Translations under genes and position numbers: made by a program
Assembly (NCBI GenBank): GCA_016748015.1
Contig: JAAOMT010000570.1
Coordinates: forward strand, 66,043 to 130,042
Reading direction: 5' to 3'
From: Geosiphon pyriformis
Taxonomy: Eukaryota; Glomeromycota; Glomeromycetes; Archaeosporales; Geosiphonaceae
DNA length: 64,000 nt
Shown: piece by piece, positions 11,678 through 21,055 of the stretch
Position numbering within the stretch: the stretch's first letter is position 1
Layout of the letters: each line of letters begins with the position of its first letter
Notes under the pieces: model-generated
The model's database searches: none
The model's input: only the letters and a program-made list of their open reading frames with translations
What the model was told of the DNA's origin: nothing

Positions 11678-13580
11678 AATATTGAGCTCCATCGAAATCT
11701 AACTCATGTAATTCTCTCTCTTGAAGTATTTCCTGGATTTTGTTTTCAAGAATTACTTGTGTTATTTGGGTCTGTAATTCTTCAAATTGAGCATTGGTGA
11801 TTTTTCTCAATTGATTACTGGTAACCCTATCCATTGCTCTATTGAGCAATATTTCTGGTTTATCTTGAAATGCTGTGTGTATTCGGTATATGGCTCGGGC
11901 TTGTGTGGATAAGTTGTTCTTTCCCACAAAATGTTCTAATTGTTGTAGTATTCTTTTGTCAAATAATTGTTTTGTTTTATCCGTATATAGATTTTGGATA
12001 TTTATATGTTGTCCCAAGAATTTGAGTTCTGTCTTGCCAAAGAAGCACTTTGTCACATTTAACTTTAGTCCTGCTCTTTTTAGTCTTTCGAACACTTGTT
12101 GAAGATAATGAAGATGATCATCAAATGTCTTTGAGAATACATTGGTGTCATCCAAGTATACAACTACTGATTTCTACAATAAGCCAGTATAAACAATTTC
12201 CATTAGCCATTGGAAAGTTGCTGGGGCATTGGTTAAGCCGAATGGCATCACTTCAAATTTGAAATTTCCTTCTCTAGTAGTAAATGCCATCTTCTTTTTG
12301 TCAGCTGGATTCATGGCTACTTGCCAGTAACCACTGTCCAAATCTAATGTGGAAAACCATTTGTTCCCACCAAAAGCATCAAATAATTCCTGTATTCGTG
12401 AAGTTGGATAACTGTCTCTACAAGTTACACTATTGAGTTTCCTGTAGTCTACACAAAACTGGATTTTTCTATTTTTTTTTTGGATGAGTACCACTGGTAA
12501 TGACCATGGACTCATTGATGGTTGAATCAGCTCATTGTCAAGCATTCTGTTTATTTCTTGACGAATAATCTCATGGCTGGCTGGTGGTACTCTGTATGCT
12601 TTTTGTTTGATTGGCATTATATCTCTAGTCTTGATCTGATGCTGGATGATGTCAGTTCGGCCAAACTTATTTTTGCTGGCAAAAATGTCATTGAAATTGT
12701 TAAGTAATATCTTGAGCTGCATACATTGGAGTGGATCTAAGTTTCCCATATTCATTTGTTCCAATTGTTCTGGTTGGAGCAAATAACATTTGTCTTGTCC
12801 ATAGATTGTTTGTAATGTGATGTCAACATATCCACAAAGTTGTGGAAAGTCTGGAATGAGATTTGGTGGTTGGTCTTCTATTTTTGTGATTAAATATCCG
12901 ATGGTGGTTCCTTTTGATATGCTGATAATATTGCCAGTATTGTTGTAGATGGAAATTTTTATGCTGCTATAGCTTTTGGCTGGTATGTGGAGATTGATCA
13001 ACCCAATCTCTCCTGATTCACTAAGGGTTGCTTCTGCTTCAAAAATCTGTTTTTGCTCCTTTTCCTTCCTTTCTATTGTTAATATGTACTGGCTATATGG
13101 TGGAATGAAAATAGCTTGACCAGTTGAGATAATTTTTCTTTGGCCAACAACTTCTTCTTCCGCCATATTAACTGGTACATCTGTTCTACCTGTTGATCCA
13201 AATCCTTGTATTCCTCTCACTGTTATTCCTAATTTCTTTCTCTTTCCCACTGACACTAACTGAACTACTCTAATCAGAGACAGGAATATTGCCTGTGCTA
13301 TCTTTTTATTGAGCTCTATTATATAGGCCTTTTCTGAGTCATTTTGTAGCATGGTGATAATATTTCCTACATATCCCACATCAATTATTCCTCCTCTTAT
13401 ATTGATCCCTCTTTTTGCTAAGCTACTCCTAGATGCTAATTGAATCATTGTTGTTGCCAGAATCTCTAGTGCTATTTTCAGATTAATGCAGGTGCGTGAA
13501 TACAGTTCTAATTTGATGGCATCTTTTCCTGGATATCTCAGATCAAACCCTGCATCCGTATTATGCACACATTCTGGCAT
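11676..13580 (-). pseudogene. pol: Gypsy pol: dUTPase plus reverse transcriptase, truncated
   Basis: A single minus-strand frame broken by one TAG (12174-12176; Gln CAG to TAG is the simplest origin). From the N-terminus: a trimeric-type dUTPase (residues about 1-140), then a linker with 'IFIPPYSQYILTIE', then the RT connection. RT landmarks are 'VDYRKLN', 'LDLDSGYWQ', 'MPFGLTNAPATF' and, after the TAG, 'VYLDDT' (catalytic Asp pair). At 'FLGQH' the RT jumps directly to the extreme C-terminal tail of pol ('NIQNLYTDKTK'), which in the second copy follows the integrase. RNase H and integrase are therefore deleted and the element could move only in trans. Confidence 0.85.
13160..13580 (-). other. 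dUTPase domain inside gypsy pol
   Basis: All five motifs of trimeric dUTPases are present in order. Motif I is 'TDAGFDLRYPG' (A-G-x-D-L), motif II 'SRSSLAKRG' (canonical G-R-S-S-L-A), motif III 'GGIIDVGYVGNI' (canonical G-x-I-D-x-D-Y-x-G), motif IV 'KKIAQAIF' (R-I-A-Q-L), and motif V 'RGIQGFGSTG' (the P-loop-like nucleotide cover). The domain would hydrolyse dUTP to dUMP and limit uracil incorporation into retroelement cDNA. The catalytic Asp of motif III is kept, but the second Asp, before Tyr, is Gly, so activity of this copy is uncertain. It sits between the protease/zinc module and RT. Confidence 0.85.
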
Positions 13581-13604
13581 AATACCTTCCCCATTGTTAC
13601 TATA

Positions 13605-14490
13605 TCATTTCAACTCTTGTTCCTTAGAGAGATTTGGTAGTGCAATGTATTGTTCATAGTTTAAATCGGAGTTTGTATCTGAGTTGGAATCATTGTTGTT
13701 GTCATTGCTATTTTGAATGGAGCTTGAACCATTGTTGTTATCGTCATTGTCAGAGTTTGAATCTCGATTGATCGGTGATTCTGATTCTAATGTGCAGCTG
13801 CTGATTGGTTCTTTCTCTTCTGGGATCGTGTAGATCATGTGTGGTAATGGATTGTAAATGAGATCACACTCATCGCAATAAGTCACAGGGAATTAGGCAG
13901 TGTTGACATAGTCGAGTGTTCAACTGCTCTAACCATTGTTCTTGTTCTTCCCTTGTGGGTGCTAATTCTTGGTAGTGTTCATGGAATTGTTCCAGATCCA
14001 GGAGGTTTATGATGGGTTCTGCATCCCAGTCAAGCTCTAAAGGTTCTGGAGGGTTGTTTTTGATTGTTTTTATCTTTTCTGGTGTCGCTTCTTCGATTTT
14101 TGCAAGTGCCATTTACCAAATTTCATCATCATCATGTGGACAACTGTCCAGTTGCTGCATGGCTCTTCTCCAGGCTGCTTCTATTGGGGTTTTTTTTCTT
14201 ACCCAGTCACTTATTAGAATCATGTATTGACACAACATGTCACACGTTCTTCCATGTCCTGGGATGTTGTTCCATATCCCTTTATCTAACAGGATCTCTC
14301 CACAAGCGAGACAAGGTTGATTATTTCATTTTCCTTGTCTCTTTGGTCGTCCAAAGTGTTTGAGTAAGCATAGACGACAGTAGAATTTTGTTGTGGTGTG
14401 GTATTCCTCATCATCGCCACAGCATGTACCTATTGACGACAATTTCTTGCCACAATCAACACATATAAGCTTAGGTCGACGATAGGTAGA
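13605..14490 (-). pseudogene. Gypsy cysteine-rich zinc-ribbon-like module
   Basis: Between protease and dUTPase lies a region rich in paired cysteines. In the upstream frame these are 'CVDCGKK', 'TCCGDDEEYH', 'FYCRLCLLKH' and 'CLACGE' (about 14460-14290), then 'CPHDDDE' and 'CQHC' (about 13900). In the downstream frame 'YCDECDLIY' (about 13865) follows, then an acidic Asn/Asp/Ser linker (13605-13800). Stops (TGA at 14491, TGA near 14320, TAA near 14113) interrupt an otherwise continuous frame. The spacing suggests two or more zinc ribbons. I do not recognise the family. Confidence 0.6.
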
Positions 14491-15333
14491 TCATTGTGGA
14501 ATAGTGTAGGTATTATTATAAGTGGTAATGGTTTGGGTGGTCTCTTCTTCTTTCCCTTTTCCTTTATTTTCTTTGGCCTCTTCCCATTCCCAGCTTGAAG
14601 TCAGTTCACTCTCGTCATTGTTGGTCCATGTCAAGTTATCAGTCTTCCAGATAAGTTCTTCCTTTTGTTTCCCTTTTCCCTTGTTGTTGTCATCCCAGGA
14701 GAGTATTGGCAGTAATTTGTTGTGTTCTTTGTTAGCCCATGACACTTGGTAGGCTTCCCAGGTAGGCTTCGGTTTCTCCTTGTTGAAGTCAATTAGTGGT
14801 GCCGTGGTGCTGGTAGCCTTGAAGTGGCCACACATTGCTGGTACTTGTGTGTGTCTTTCATTCTAGCTGAGTATTAACTCTTGGGTCGTCCAATTGAGCA
14901 CAGCGTTGGTTTTGGACAGCCAGTCATTACTAACTAGGGCTTGGTATTAGGTGGCATCCATTACTAAGACTTTGATGAGTACTATGATACTGTTAATTTC
15001 TATAGGAAAATCATCTATCTTGCCGATAAGTGTTTTGGTGGCGCCATCAGCAGTGATGATTCTAGTGCTGGCAGCTCAATCAACTCGGTGACCTAATTGA
15101 TCCATTAGCTGTCTTGTGATTATGCTGCCAGCTGATCCACTATCTAGGATGAGTTTGATGGGGTGACTATCAACTCTGGCATCCATGTACATTGCTGTTA
15201 TGGGTTTCTCTTCGAGGGCAGCTTCACTGAATAACAGTATCAGTGTGTTTTCTTCAAGTTCAAAAGGAAAGATGGCTGCTAGGGATTTGTCGCTAGAGAT
15301 GGTTGCTGGTGAAATTGTGTTGGTAGGTACGTG
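14491..15333 (-). pseudogene. Gypsy retropepsin protease and linker
   Basis: The minus-strand frame reads 'HPIKLILDSGSAGSIITR' near 15100-15160. This is the hallmark D-S-G active site of a retroviral-type aspartic protease, followed by 'IGKIDDFPIEI' and 'VSNDWLSKTNAVLNW', the G-x-D-W-L-type segment of gypsy proteases. The Trp/Lys/Glu-rich stretch 14491-14835 continues in the same frame as a linker. Several stops break the frame, so it is annotated as a pseudogene. It lies downstream of gag in the same frame. Confidence 0.75.
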
Positions 15334-17571
15334 CTAATTGAATTCTGTGTTGTTAGATGTGACATCTTCTGGGGTAACCAGGAGACTTAAATACTGTTGG
15401 GAATTTGGGTTTTGGATGTAACTGGTATCCAAATTCCGGGTGCGTGATCCTGATGGTGGGTTTAGCGAACTGAAGATCAGTTGGTGAACAACCATTGCTG
15501 ATCTCCAATTTTGAGTGACTCTGGATTGAAGGTTGCCTGCTGTCATTTGAGCTGAGTTCTGGGTTGGTGTTTGAATAAGTTGGGGTTGATAGATAATTTG
15601 TGGCTGTGGTTGATATATTACTTGTGGCTGTGGTTGATGAATTGGAGGTTGATATACTGGTGGTTGATAGATTGTTTGCTGCGTCATGGGCAGGTAATTA
15701 TTTTGATATTGGTCTTGACTCTGATTTGGATAATGATTTGGAGTTTGGAATCAGTGATCGGAGTTTCAATATTGATTTCCTGATTGTTGGTTATTTAGAC
15801 GCTAATAACAGTCAATTTGGATATGTCCTTGTTTACTACAATAGTGGCAGATATGCATTTCTTGTTGCCACTGTCGATTGGTTGATGGAGATAGACATGG
15901 TTGATTTTGGGCACGATTAGAGTTTCCTTGATTATTGCATCATTGTGGAGGCTGATAAATGGCGTAATTGTCAGCTAAGTATCCTTCCAATCTCTTATTA
16001 ATTGATTCACTGAACTTCTCCAATTTGGAATCCAATTCAGATGATCCATTCATTACTAGATTAACGGCTTGGACGTGGTTAGCCTCTGACTCAGCAGATT
16101 CAAAATCTCTGGCATGTGTGACTGCATCTTGAAGGGTGCCTGGATGCAATGGACATACATGTTGCAAGATGCTGCTGCGTAGACCATGGATAAACTGATT
16201 GAGTATCTGTGGTGCTGTGAAATAGTTGGCATCAATTGCTTGAATTTGGCATAGGTTTCGATGGAAGTGTCTTAGGTAAGTAGTGACTGCTTCAGTTTCT
16301 CCTTGTTTCATGGTAGTGAATGCATTGACTAGGCAATTGATGCTGTTATTGTTGCTAAAGTATCTTAGGAATTCTGCTTTGAAGGCATTAAAATCTTGTG
16401 GTTTATTAATCAAGCTCTGGTACCATGAATCGGCAGTATCTTTGAGAAAGTAGGGAATGGCTTGCATTGCTCGAGTGTCATTCCATCCATTGGCTACAAT
16501 GGCCTTTTCTATATCATTCAGCCATATTTGAGCATCATCCTTTTTGCCCATAAAGTTGTCAAGTTTTGCAATTGGTGCATAGGCCATTGGATCTAAGTTA
16601 GGTGGTTGTGGTGGCTGTTGAAGCAATTGTTGTTGTTCTGGCTGTTGGAGTGGTAGCTAAAGTGGCTGCTGTATGGGTTCGGCTATGAGATTAATTGGTG
16701 GTTGATTGATGACAATTACTGGAGGTAAGTTTTGCTGATTAATTAATTTGGGTTTTTGATTTTTTTGATTTGACGGCGTTCAAATATTCGGAGTTTCAAT
16801 TTCCAGATTTTCTAACTATTGCTGAGTTTAAAGGTTCGGGGTTTCAACTTCTGGGTTTTCAGTGATTGGGTGCTGGTAAGTGAATTCTTGATCCTCTGAT
16901 TTTTCTTCCTCCTTTTCTGATTCCGCTGCTTTCCACGGATCAGAGATTCCGAAATCTGGTGGAGACGGTGGTGATCAAAGTCCTGATGGGGTTGATAATC
17001 GCGAATTAAATCCCTCAAAATATTTGCCATATAGTCCTAACAATTCTGTTTTCTTTTGTCTACTTTAGAATGGGAATTGTTCAAATGCTGATGTCGCAGT
17101 CGATGGGAACACGTCTGTTGATGATATGTTGATGGCACTTCTAGGTGTATAGTGGTAGGATGGATTGCTTGGAGATTCAACTCTGTTTTTCTTCCAAGCA
17201 GGTGGCTGTATTTTTCTGGGTGTTACTGCTGGTGTTTGTAATTTTCCCTTGCCTTTACTAGCGTATGTAATTGGATATCTTTGTTGAGTGTGGTGTTTAA
17301 TTTTTTTGTTGATCTCAGTGATGATGAATGCAAAATTATGGTTTGTTGGTAGGTTGGTGTTTTGAATTAATTTTTTATAGAAAGTTTCTCTTGTTGATTC
17401 AGTATTTACTGGTGTACCTAATAAAGAGGAAATTTTTTTGTTGACGTAGAAATTAAAGGCTGATTCGGCGGATATATGATTGTGGTTTAATCCCAAGTAT
17501 TGACAATAGTGTTGAAATAAAGATTTTGCGAATCCTAAATGGTTTGCTCCTATAATTTCTGATTCTGCCAT
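15334..17571 (-). pseudogene. gag: Gypsy gag with CCHC zinc knuckle
   Basis: Starts near the 5' LTR with 'MAESEIIGANHLG' (17571). The N-terminal 168 residues are open. A Pro/Gln/Glu-rich segment with TAA/TAG stops follows, then a clear retrotransposon gag core at 16626-15940 ('LDNFMGKKDDAQIWLNDIE', 'FLKDTADSWYQSL', 'FKAEFLRYF', 'YLRHFHRNL'). A knuckle reading CHYCSKQGHIQIDC (C-x2-C-x4-H-x4-C) lies at about 15808-15849, and a Gln/Pro-rich 'YQPPQPQ' tail at 15334-15687. All pieces share one reading frame. Gag would form the particle shell and package RNA. Confidence 0.85.
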
Positions 17572-17597
17572 TTTTGGTCTGGTGTTGTTGGTGCTGG

Positions 17598-17626
17598 TTC
17601 TCTGTAGGATTATACCTTACAGAGAA
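17598..17626 (-). promoter_or_regulatory. Perfect hairpin at the primer-binding-site position
   Basis: Within 36 bases of the 5' LTR is TTCTCTGTA (17598-17606), an 11-base loop and TACAGAGAA (17618-17626), a perfect 9-bp stem. This is where a tRNA primer-binding site normally lies; I see no obvious match to a tRNA 3' end ending in CCA. It may be the primer site, part of a packaging signal, or a self-priming structure. The assignment is open. Confidence 0.45.
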
Positions 17627-17633
17627 CACCAAA

Positions 17634-18521
17634 TGTTACAGGTGATTATTTCTGTTGTGGAATTGAATAACAACCCTGTAACTTGGTGCTTAAAAGCTAC
17701 TTTCGTGAATGATATGTAGAAGGTATGATATCTGAAGGTTTTGGTTGATCTGAAGGTTTTGTTGTAGAGTTTTTTGTATAATAGACAGAGATTCAATAAG
17801 GTTGATAGTGGTTGTATTCTCAAGTGGTTTTCCCAATTTCTTTCTTAGCATGGTGGCTGGATTTAGTCTAGTAGTCGTGCCCTTCTGGTAAGCTATTTGA
17901 TAATATATATAAAGTTCTACCCTTATTTCTGGGTCTTTTACCAGGCTATCTTTGACATCAATAACTCAGCGCTTAATCTTTTAATCAATTAGTATACAAC
18001 AACAAAATCAAAGAAAGAAAAAAAATAAAAGAAAATAAAAATAAAAAAAATGAAGAAAATAAACCAAGGCAATTTGGTTTATTAGTATCTCGTCAATAGC
18101 CATAATCAAGAGCTATTGTTCCAGCATAGTTAAGTAGCAATTACTATCCACATAAAGTGTTGATAGTGAATAGTAGATTGAGATATAGAATAATTATTTA
18201 TTTGATGATTGGTTTCTTGACTAAGAATTCTGTGGTATCGATTCTATCTTTTCTGTTTCTAACACTACTACTATATATACATAATTAGGATTCCTCAATT
18301 CCTCGATTCTTCACGACAGGAATTCTGGAATTCCTGGAATCCTGCGATTCCTTTGAGAGAAATTCTGGAATTCTGGAATCCTGCAATTCCTCATTGGGAA
18401 TCCTGAAATTCCTGGAATCCTGCAATTCCTGAGAGGAATTCTGGAATTCCACATTTACTACACTTACTTCTGATTGGCTAATAATTATGCTAATATATTT
18501 CTTATATTTCTATGAATAACA
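17634..18521 (-). repeat. Gypsy 5' LTR (888 bp)
   Basis: Pairs with 10891-11662. Begins TGTTACAGGTGA and ends GAATAACA. Carries an expanded block at about 18290-18450 built from 'ggaattcctggaatcctg' and 'gattcct' variants, which explains its greater length. Promoter elements are not certain; 'ctatatatacataat' near 18270 is a TATA-like candidate shared by all copies. Confidence 0.88.
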
Positions 18522-19041
18522 GTATTTACTTAAAAACATAATAACAAGTATGCTAGCATCTTTTAATATATTTTAAAAAACAATTAAAAAAATTTTACTT
18601 ATAAACAAAAACCTGTTATATAGAAAACAATTAGAGCTTTATAGTCAATTTGGTAAAACCAATAAAAACATGAAACTTATAAAAAAACAACTTTAGAAAT
18701 ACAAATAAAAATTCTAAGTATTATATAGTTAGATGTCTTAAGAGTTTTAACTATTATCAGAAAAGCCAAGACTCTTATACAAAAATTTCATTTCTTGGAC
18801 ACAAAACTTATTTTATTCCAAGTATTATATATTTTATTTACAAAAAACTTTATCAAACTAGTTAGTTTTAAATTAAACAAAACTTTTTAATTTGAATATT
18901 CTATAAATAGTTTGATTTTGTTAAAGCTTAATCTCTTTGGAAAGAATAATATTATGGTTAAAAACTATAATATTTATTAATTATTACATATATTAGTCAT
19001 TAATGTTACATAATTAGCCATTTTATTTTTAGATAATAATT
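18522..19041. other. A+T-rich flank of the gypsy element
   Basis: Begins with the 'gtat' target duplication. It is probably the displaced continuation of the older gypsy copy at 9176-10890 into which the element inserted, but the coding pattern is too decayed to prove it. No gene seen. Confidence 0.4.
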
Positions 19042-19181
19042 ATTGATCTGATTAATGACTTAACTGTTGATTTGATTATTAACTTAATTATTAATCTGAT
19101 TATTGAATTGATTATTAACCTAATTATTAAATTGATTATTGATCTGATCATTAATCTGGTTATTAACCTGGTTATTAACTA
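19042..19181 (+). repeat. 12-bp tandem repeat, about 11.5 units
   Basis: Units such as 'attgatctgatt', 'attaacttaatt', 'attaatctgatt', 'attaacctaatt' and 'attaacctggtt' follow each other in perfect 12-base register. Variation is mostly C/T and G/A transitions. If translated, the array gives a Leu-Ile-Ile-Asn four-residue repeat, but no surrounding coding frame is seen. Confidence 0.75.
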
Positions 19182-19716
19182 CTTTTAATTACTATATAAG
19201 TAATAAATTCTTTAGTTATAACAATATTAATGATTAAATATAAAAAATATAAAAAATAAAATAATAACTATTATCTTAATTCTTCTTATATTGCTTATTT
19301 CTTTTTTTTTATCTTTAAGTATTTAAATATCTTAGAATAAAAAATTACTTGTTGGCATTTTTTTACTTTTTTTTTAATTTATGTAATTGTAATATTTAAA
19401 GATTATTGAATAAAACATAATTGAAAAACATATTTAATACTTAATATTAAATTTTAAAAACATCAACATAAGACATAAAATTATACCAGTATATTATTAT
19501 TTGTTAATAGTACAGACTATTTTTCTACTTTCAGATTCTCTTATTATTTTTTGAAAAAAATAATAACTGAAATATTTTATAAGACTAATTTCATATATTA
19601 AATCTATATTTATTTAATTTACTTCTTACAGTTGAATTTTTTTAATTTATTCTATCATCATACAATCTTGTTCTTTTTTACTATCTATTAGCTTGTTACT
19701 TTAACCTATAATATTA
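19182..19716. other. A+T-rich stretch, nothing recognised
   Basis: No coding or structural signal was found between the 12-bp repeat and the LTR end fragment. Strongly A+T-biased, like the neighbouring decayed elements. Confidence 0.4.
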
Positions 19717-19863
19717 TTAATTAAATTTTTGTCTATTATACAAAGAACTTAACTAAAATTTTCAGACTTTAAAATCTTTAGAAATTACTATTATTAACAA
19801 CTATTAAGCATTAAGTTATGAGTTTATTATTTGTTTTAATACTCCAAATAATTACTTGTAATA
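19717..19863 (+). repeat. Gypsy LTR end fragment (plus orientation)
   Basis: Only the last approximately 150 bases of the LTR are recognisable. They read 'aaaatctttagaaattac', 'aagcattaagttatgag' and 'aataattacttgtaata' at the end, parallel to the LTR at 8392-9175. The rest is either deleted or decayed beyond recognition. Confidence 0.55.
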
Positions 19864-20368
19864 ATATACTAATTAAAACTAAATTTTTATTAACAAACTG
19901 TTTAAACACAACAACCAAAAAATCAACTAACTTGATAATAAATTTAATCAATATAAAAAACTTAACCAAATCAGCCTTTAAAAAAATTAACTAAAAAAAC
20001 CATAGAATTACTAGCTATTATATTAGCAGAAAAAGCAAAATCAACCAAAGAACTAAAAACTAAAAAAAACACAGAAATAATAGTTTTAGCATAAAATTTA
20101 ATACCAATAAAATAAGACACAAAAGTCTTGAAAAACTTAAAAAAAAAAATAAAGACACTTTATAATTAATAGCCAAATAATTTAAGTTTTGGTATTTAAA
20201 ACAACATTGATATTTAAAAGTTTTTTATTAAATGTAATATTTTTTCAAAATACCAATTTTAATAATAGCAATATCTAAATTATTCTATAAGCCAAATATA
20301 ATTAAAACAAACTAAAAATAACAACCAGAATTAAATAAGCAAAGTATAAAACAAGTTTGACTACCAAT

Positions 20369-20788
20369 CTAAAAAATTATATTATTAATTTTAAAAACAG
20401 TATAATCAAGAAAAAAGTTAATTAATTTGGTCTTAAACTTATTATAAAACAGAATAGTTTTATTTTGATTTACTAAAAAAAAAATTCTATTATTATTCTT
20501 GCTTAATAAAACTAACCAATAATTCAGAACAAATATAACAGTATCTAAATTTTTAAAATAAACAATTATATATTGCCAAATGCCAGTAGACTTTAATACA
20601 ATATAAGAAACTTTATTAAATACACTAAAAGCTGTCTTAATATTAGCAGCAGATATATTTAAAAACACATTATACAGTACAATAACAACAAAAAAAGAAC
20701 TAGACTCAGAAATCATCAAAAATTTGGCAATTTTAAAAGTGACCAAATAAACAGAGCTTGTAAGTTCAACCAAAAAAACAACATCCAA
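20369..20788 (-). pseudogene. LINE ORF1 middle segment (open remnant)
   Basis: 139 codons remain open. Visible blocks are 'VFLVELTSSVYLVTFKIAKF', 'NISAANIKTAFSVFN' and 'STGIWQYIIVYFKNLD', followed by 'LVNQNKTILFYNKFKTKLIN'. These match 4216-4527 and the general pattern of fungal LINE ORF1 proteins, which bind element RNA through RRM-like and zinc-knuckle domains. It is less decayed than the 3460-5500 copy. It is not an independent gene. Confidence 0.65.
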
Positions 20789-21055
20789 AAATTTTTAAAA
20801 AGCAAACTTCAAACAAAAAAGCTTCATATTGTTCTTAGAAACAAATTTTGTGTTCAAAAAATTATATACAGACTGAAAAATAGTCTTAACATAAGTTAAT
20901 TTAATTTTGAAAGTTGTACAAGCATCAAAGTAGAGACTATTCATTCAGTAAACTTTAATAATCAGTAATGGTTTTTTAAGTATTATTAATAATAATACCA
21001 AAAACCAAAGAAAATAATTCAGTTTTTATTTATTTAGTTTAATTCTTAAAAACAG

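Larger units (their letters stand above)
10891..18521 (-). mobile_element. Ty3/gypsy LTR retrotransposon with dUTPase, integrase-deleted copy
   Basis: Bounded by two direct LTRs (10891-11662 and 17634-18521), each TG...CA with the inverted ends TGTTAC/GTAACA. It is flanked by the 4-bp direct repeat 'gtat' (10887-10890 and 18522-18525). Read on the minus strand the order is 5' LTR, gag with CCHC knuckle, retropepsin, cysteine-rich module, dUTPase, reverse transcriptase, polypurine tract, 3' LTR. RNase H and integrase are missing. Gag through the Cys-rich module lies in one frame and dUTPase-RT in another; each is interrupted only by point stops. It inserted into an older, decayed gypsy copy. 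Confidence 0.9.

Noticed and set aside
11875-12262. Plus-strand open stretches over the gypsy pol
   Set aside because: Antisense to the reverse transcriptase and pol tail; composition shows no coding signal on this strand.
16812-17030. A 72-codon Arg/Lys-rich minus-strand frame in the gypsy gag region
   Set aside because: Out of frame with gag; the gag frame itself reads sensibly here ('DPWKAAESEKEEEKSEDQ') with a few point stops.
10891-18521. An alternative genetic code, to explain the in-frame TGA/TAG/TAA codons
   Set aside because: All three stops occur in the elements, while the host genes use normal stops and contain none internally. Mutation is the simpler explanation.
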